Shown piece after piece: positions 37,496 to 37,971 of a DNA stretch of 37,971 nucleotides (the stretch's first letter is position 1; each line of letters opens with the position of its first letter). The position numbers were made by a program, and so were the translations under genes. Source of the DNA: Comamonadaceae bacterium (GTDB lineage Bacteria > Pseudomonadota > Gammaproteobacteria > Burkholderiales > Burkholderiaceae_C); contig CANHKH010000002.1 in the NCBI GenBank assembly GCA_947460165.1, positions 1 to 37,971 on the forward strand, given 5' to 3'. Under the pieces are notes generated by a model. The model was not told the origin of the DNA and searched no databases. It saw only the letters and a list, made by a program, of their open reading frames with translations.

Positions 37496-37971
37496 GCGGC
37501 CACCTTCAGCGATTTGCCGCTGTCTTTGTGGTCCAGCGCGGCCTTGATGTAGGCGTTGAACAGCGGGTGGCCGTCCCAGGGCGTGGACTTGAATTCAGGG
37601 TGAAACTGCACGCCCATGAACCAAGGGTGCACCGAGGGCGGCAGTTCAATGATTTCAGTGAGCTGCTCGCGCTGCGTCAAGGCCGAGATCACCAGGCCTT
37701 TGTCACGCAACTGGTCCAGGTAATTGACGTTGGCCTCGTACCGGTGGCGGTGGCGCTCGGTGACCACATCGCCGTAAATTTGGTGGGCCAAGGTGCCCCG
37801 GCTGACGTCAGAGCTTTGTGCACCCAAGCGCATGGTGCCGCCCAGGTCTGACTTTTCGTTGCGGGTCTTGATGCTGCCGTCGGCGTCTTTCCACTCGGTG
37901 ATCAGCGCAATCACCGGGTGTGGGCTGTCGGGCTCAAACTCGGTGGAATTGGCATGGTCTAGGCCGGCCAC
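37492..37971 (-). CDS. pyrG: CTP synthase, C-terminal part (5' end lies outside the window)
   Basis: [101 protein letters not shown]. Confidence 0.97.
   Translation of the reverse strand: MAGLDHANSTEFEPDSPHPVIALITEWKDADGSIKTRNEKSDLGGTMRLGAQSSDVSRGTLAHQIYGDVVTERHRHRYEANVNYLDQLRDKGLVISALTQREQLTEIIELPPSVHPWFMGVQFHPEFKSTPWDGHPLFNAYIKAALDHKDSGKSLKVAA

Overview
GC-rich chromosomal segment that reads as Burkholderiales (Comamonadaceae-like); the taxon is inferred from gene content and order, not searched. No rRNA, tRNA, CRISPR array, transposase or prophage was recognised. The window has three parts. (1) ~0.28-11.6 kb: a dense minus-strand catabolic cluster of two crotonases, MmgE/PrpD, a family III CoA-transferase, two Bug-type solute-binding proteins, a two-subunit B12-dependent acyl-CoA mutase and an acyl-CoA dehydrogenase. 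A divergent TetR regulator has a perfect 14-bp palindrome in its intergenic region, and a MeaB-type GTPase follows. Several enzymes carry substitutions at canonical active-site positions, so this is my main candidate for an undescribed pathway. (2) ~12.9-23.3 kb: a plus-strand series of translationally coupled genes (tandem DsbA/HCCA-isomerase-like protein, tail-anchored sulfatase, uncharacterised propeller-like protein, then membrane-anchored MBL hydrolase, haloalkane-dehalogenase-like hydrolase, HSL esterase, Baeyer-Villiger-type FMO, GST-like protein). It is split in the middle by a 114-bp element with 36-bp perfect inverted repeats. (3) ~23.3-38 kb: mostly housekeeping (dedA, amiC, tsaE/queG, AEC transporter, orphan Bug protein, xerD, cfa, DUF455, gamma-CA, hslO, ftsB, eno, kdsA, 3' part of pyrG). 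All family calls come from reading the translated motifs; no database search was run.
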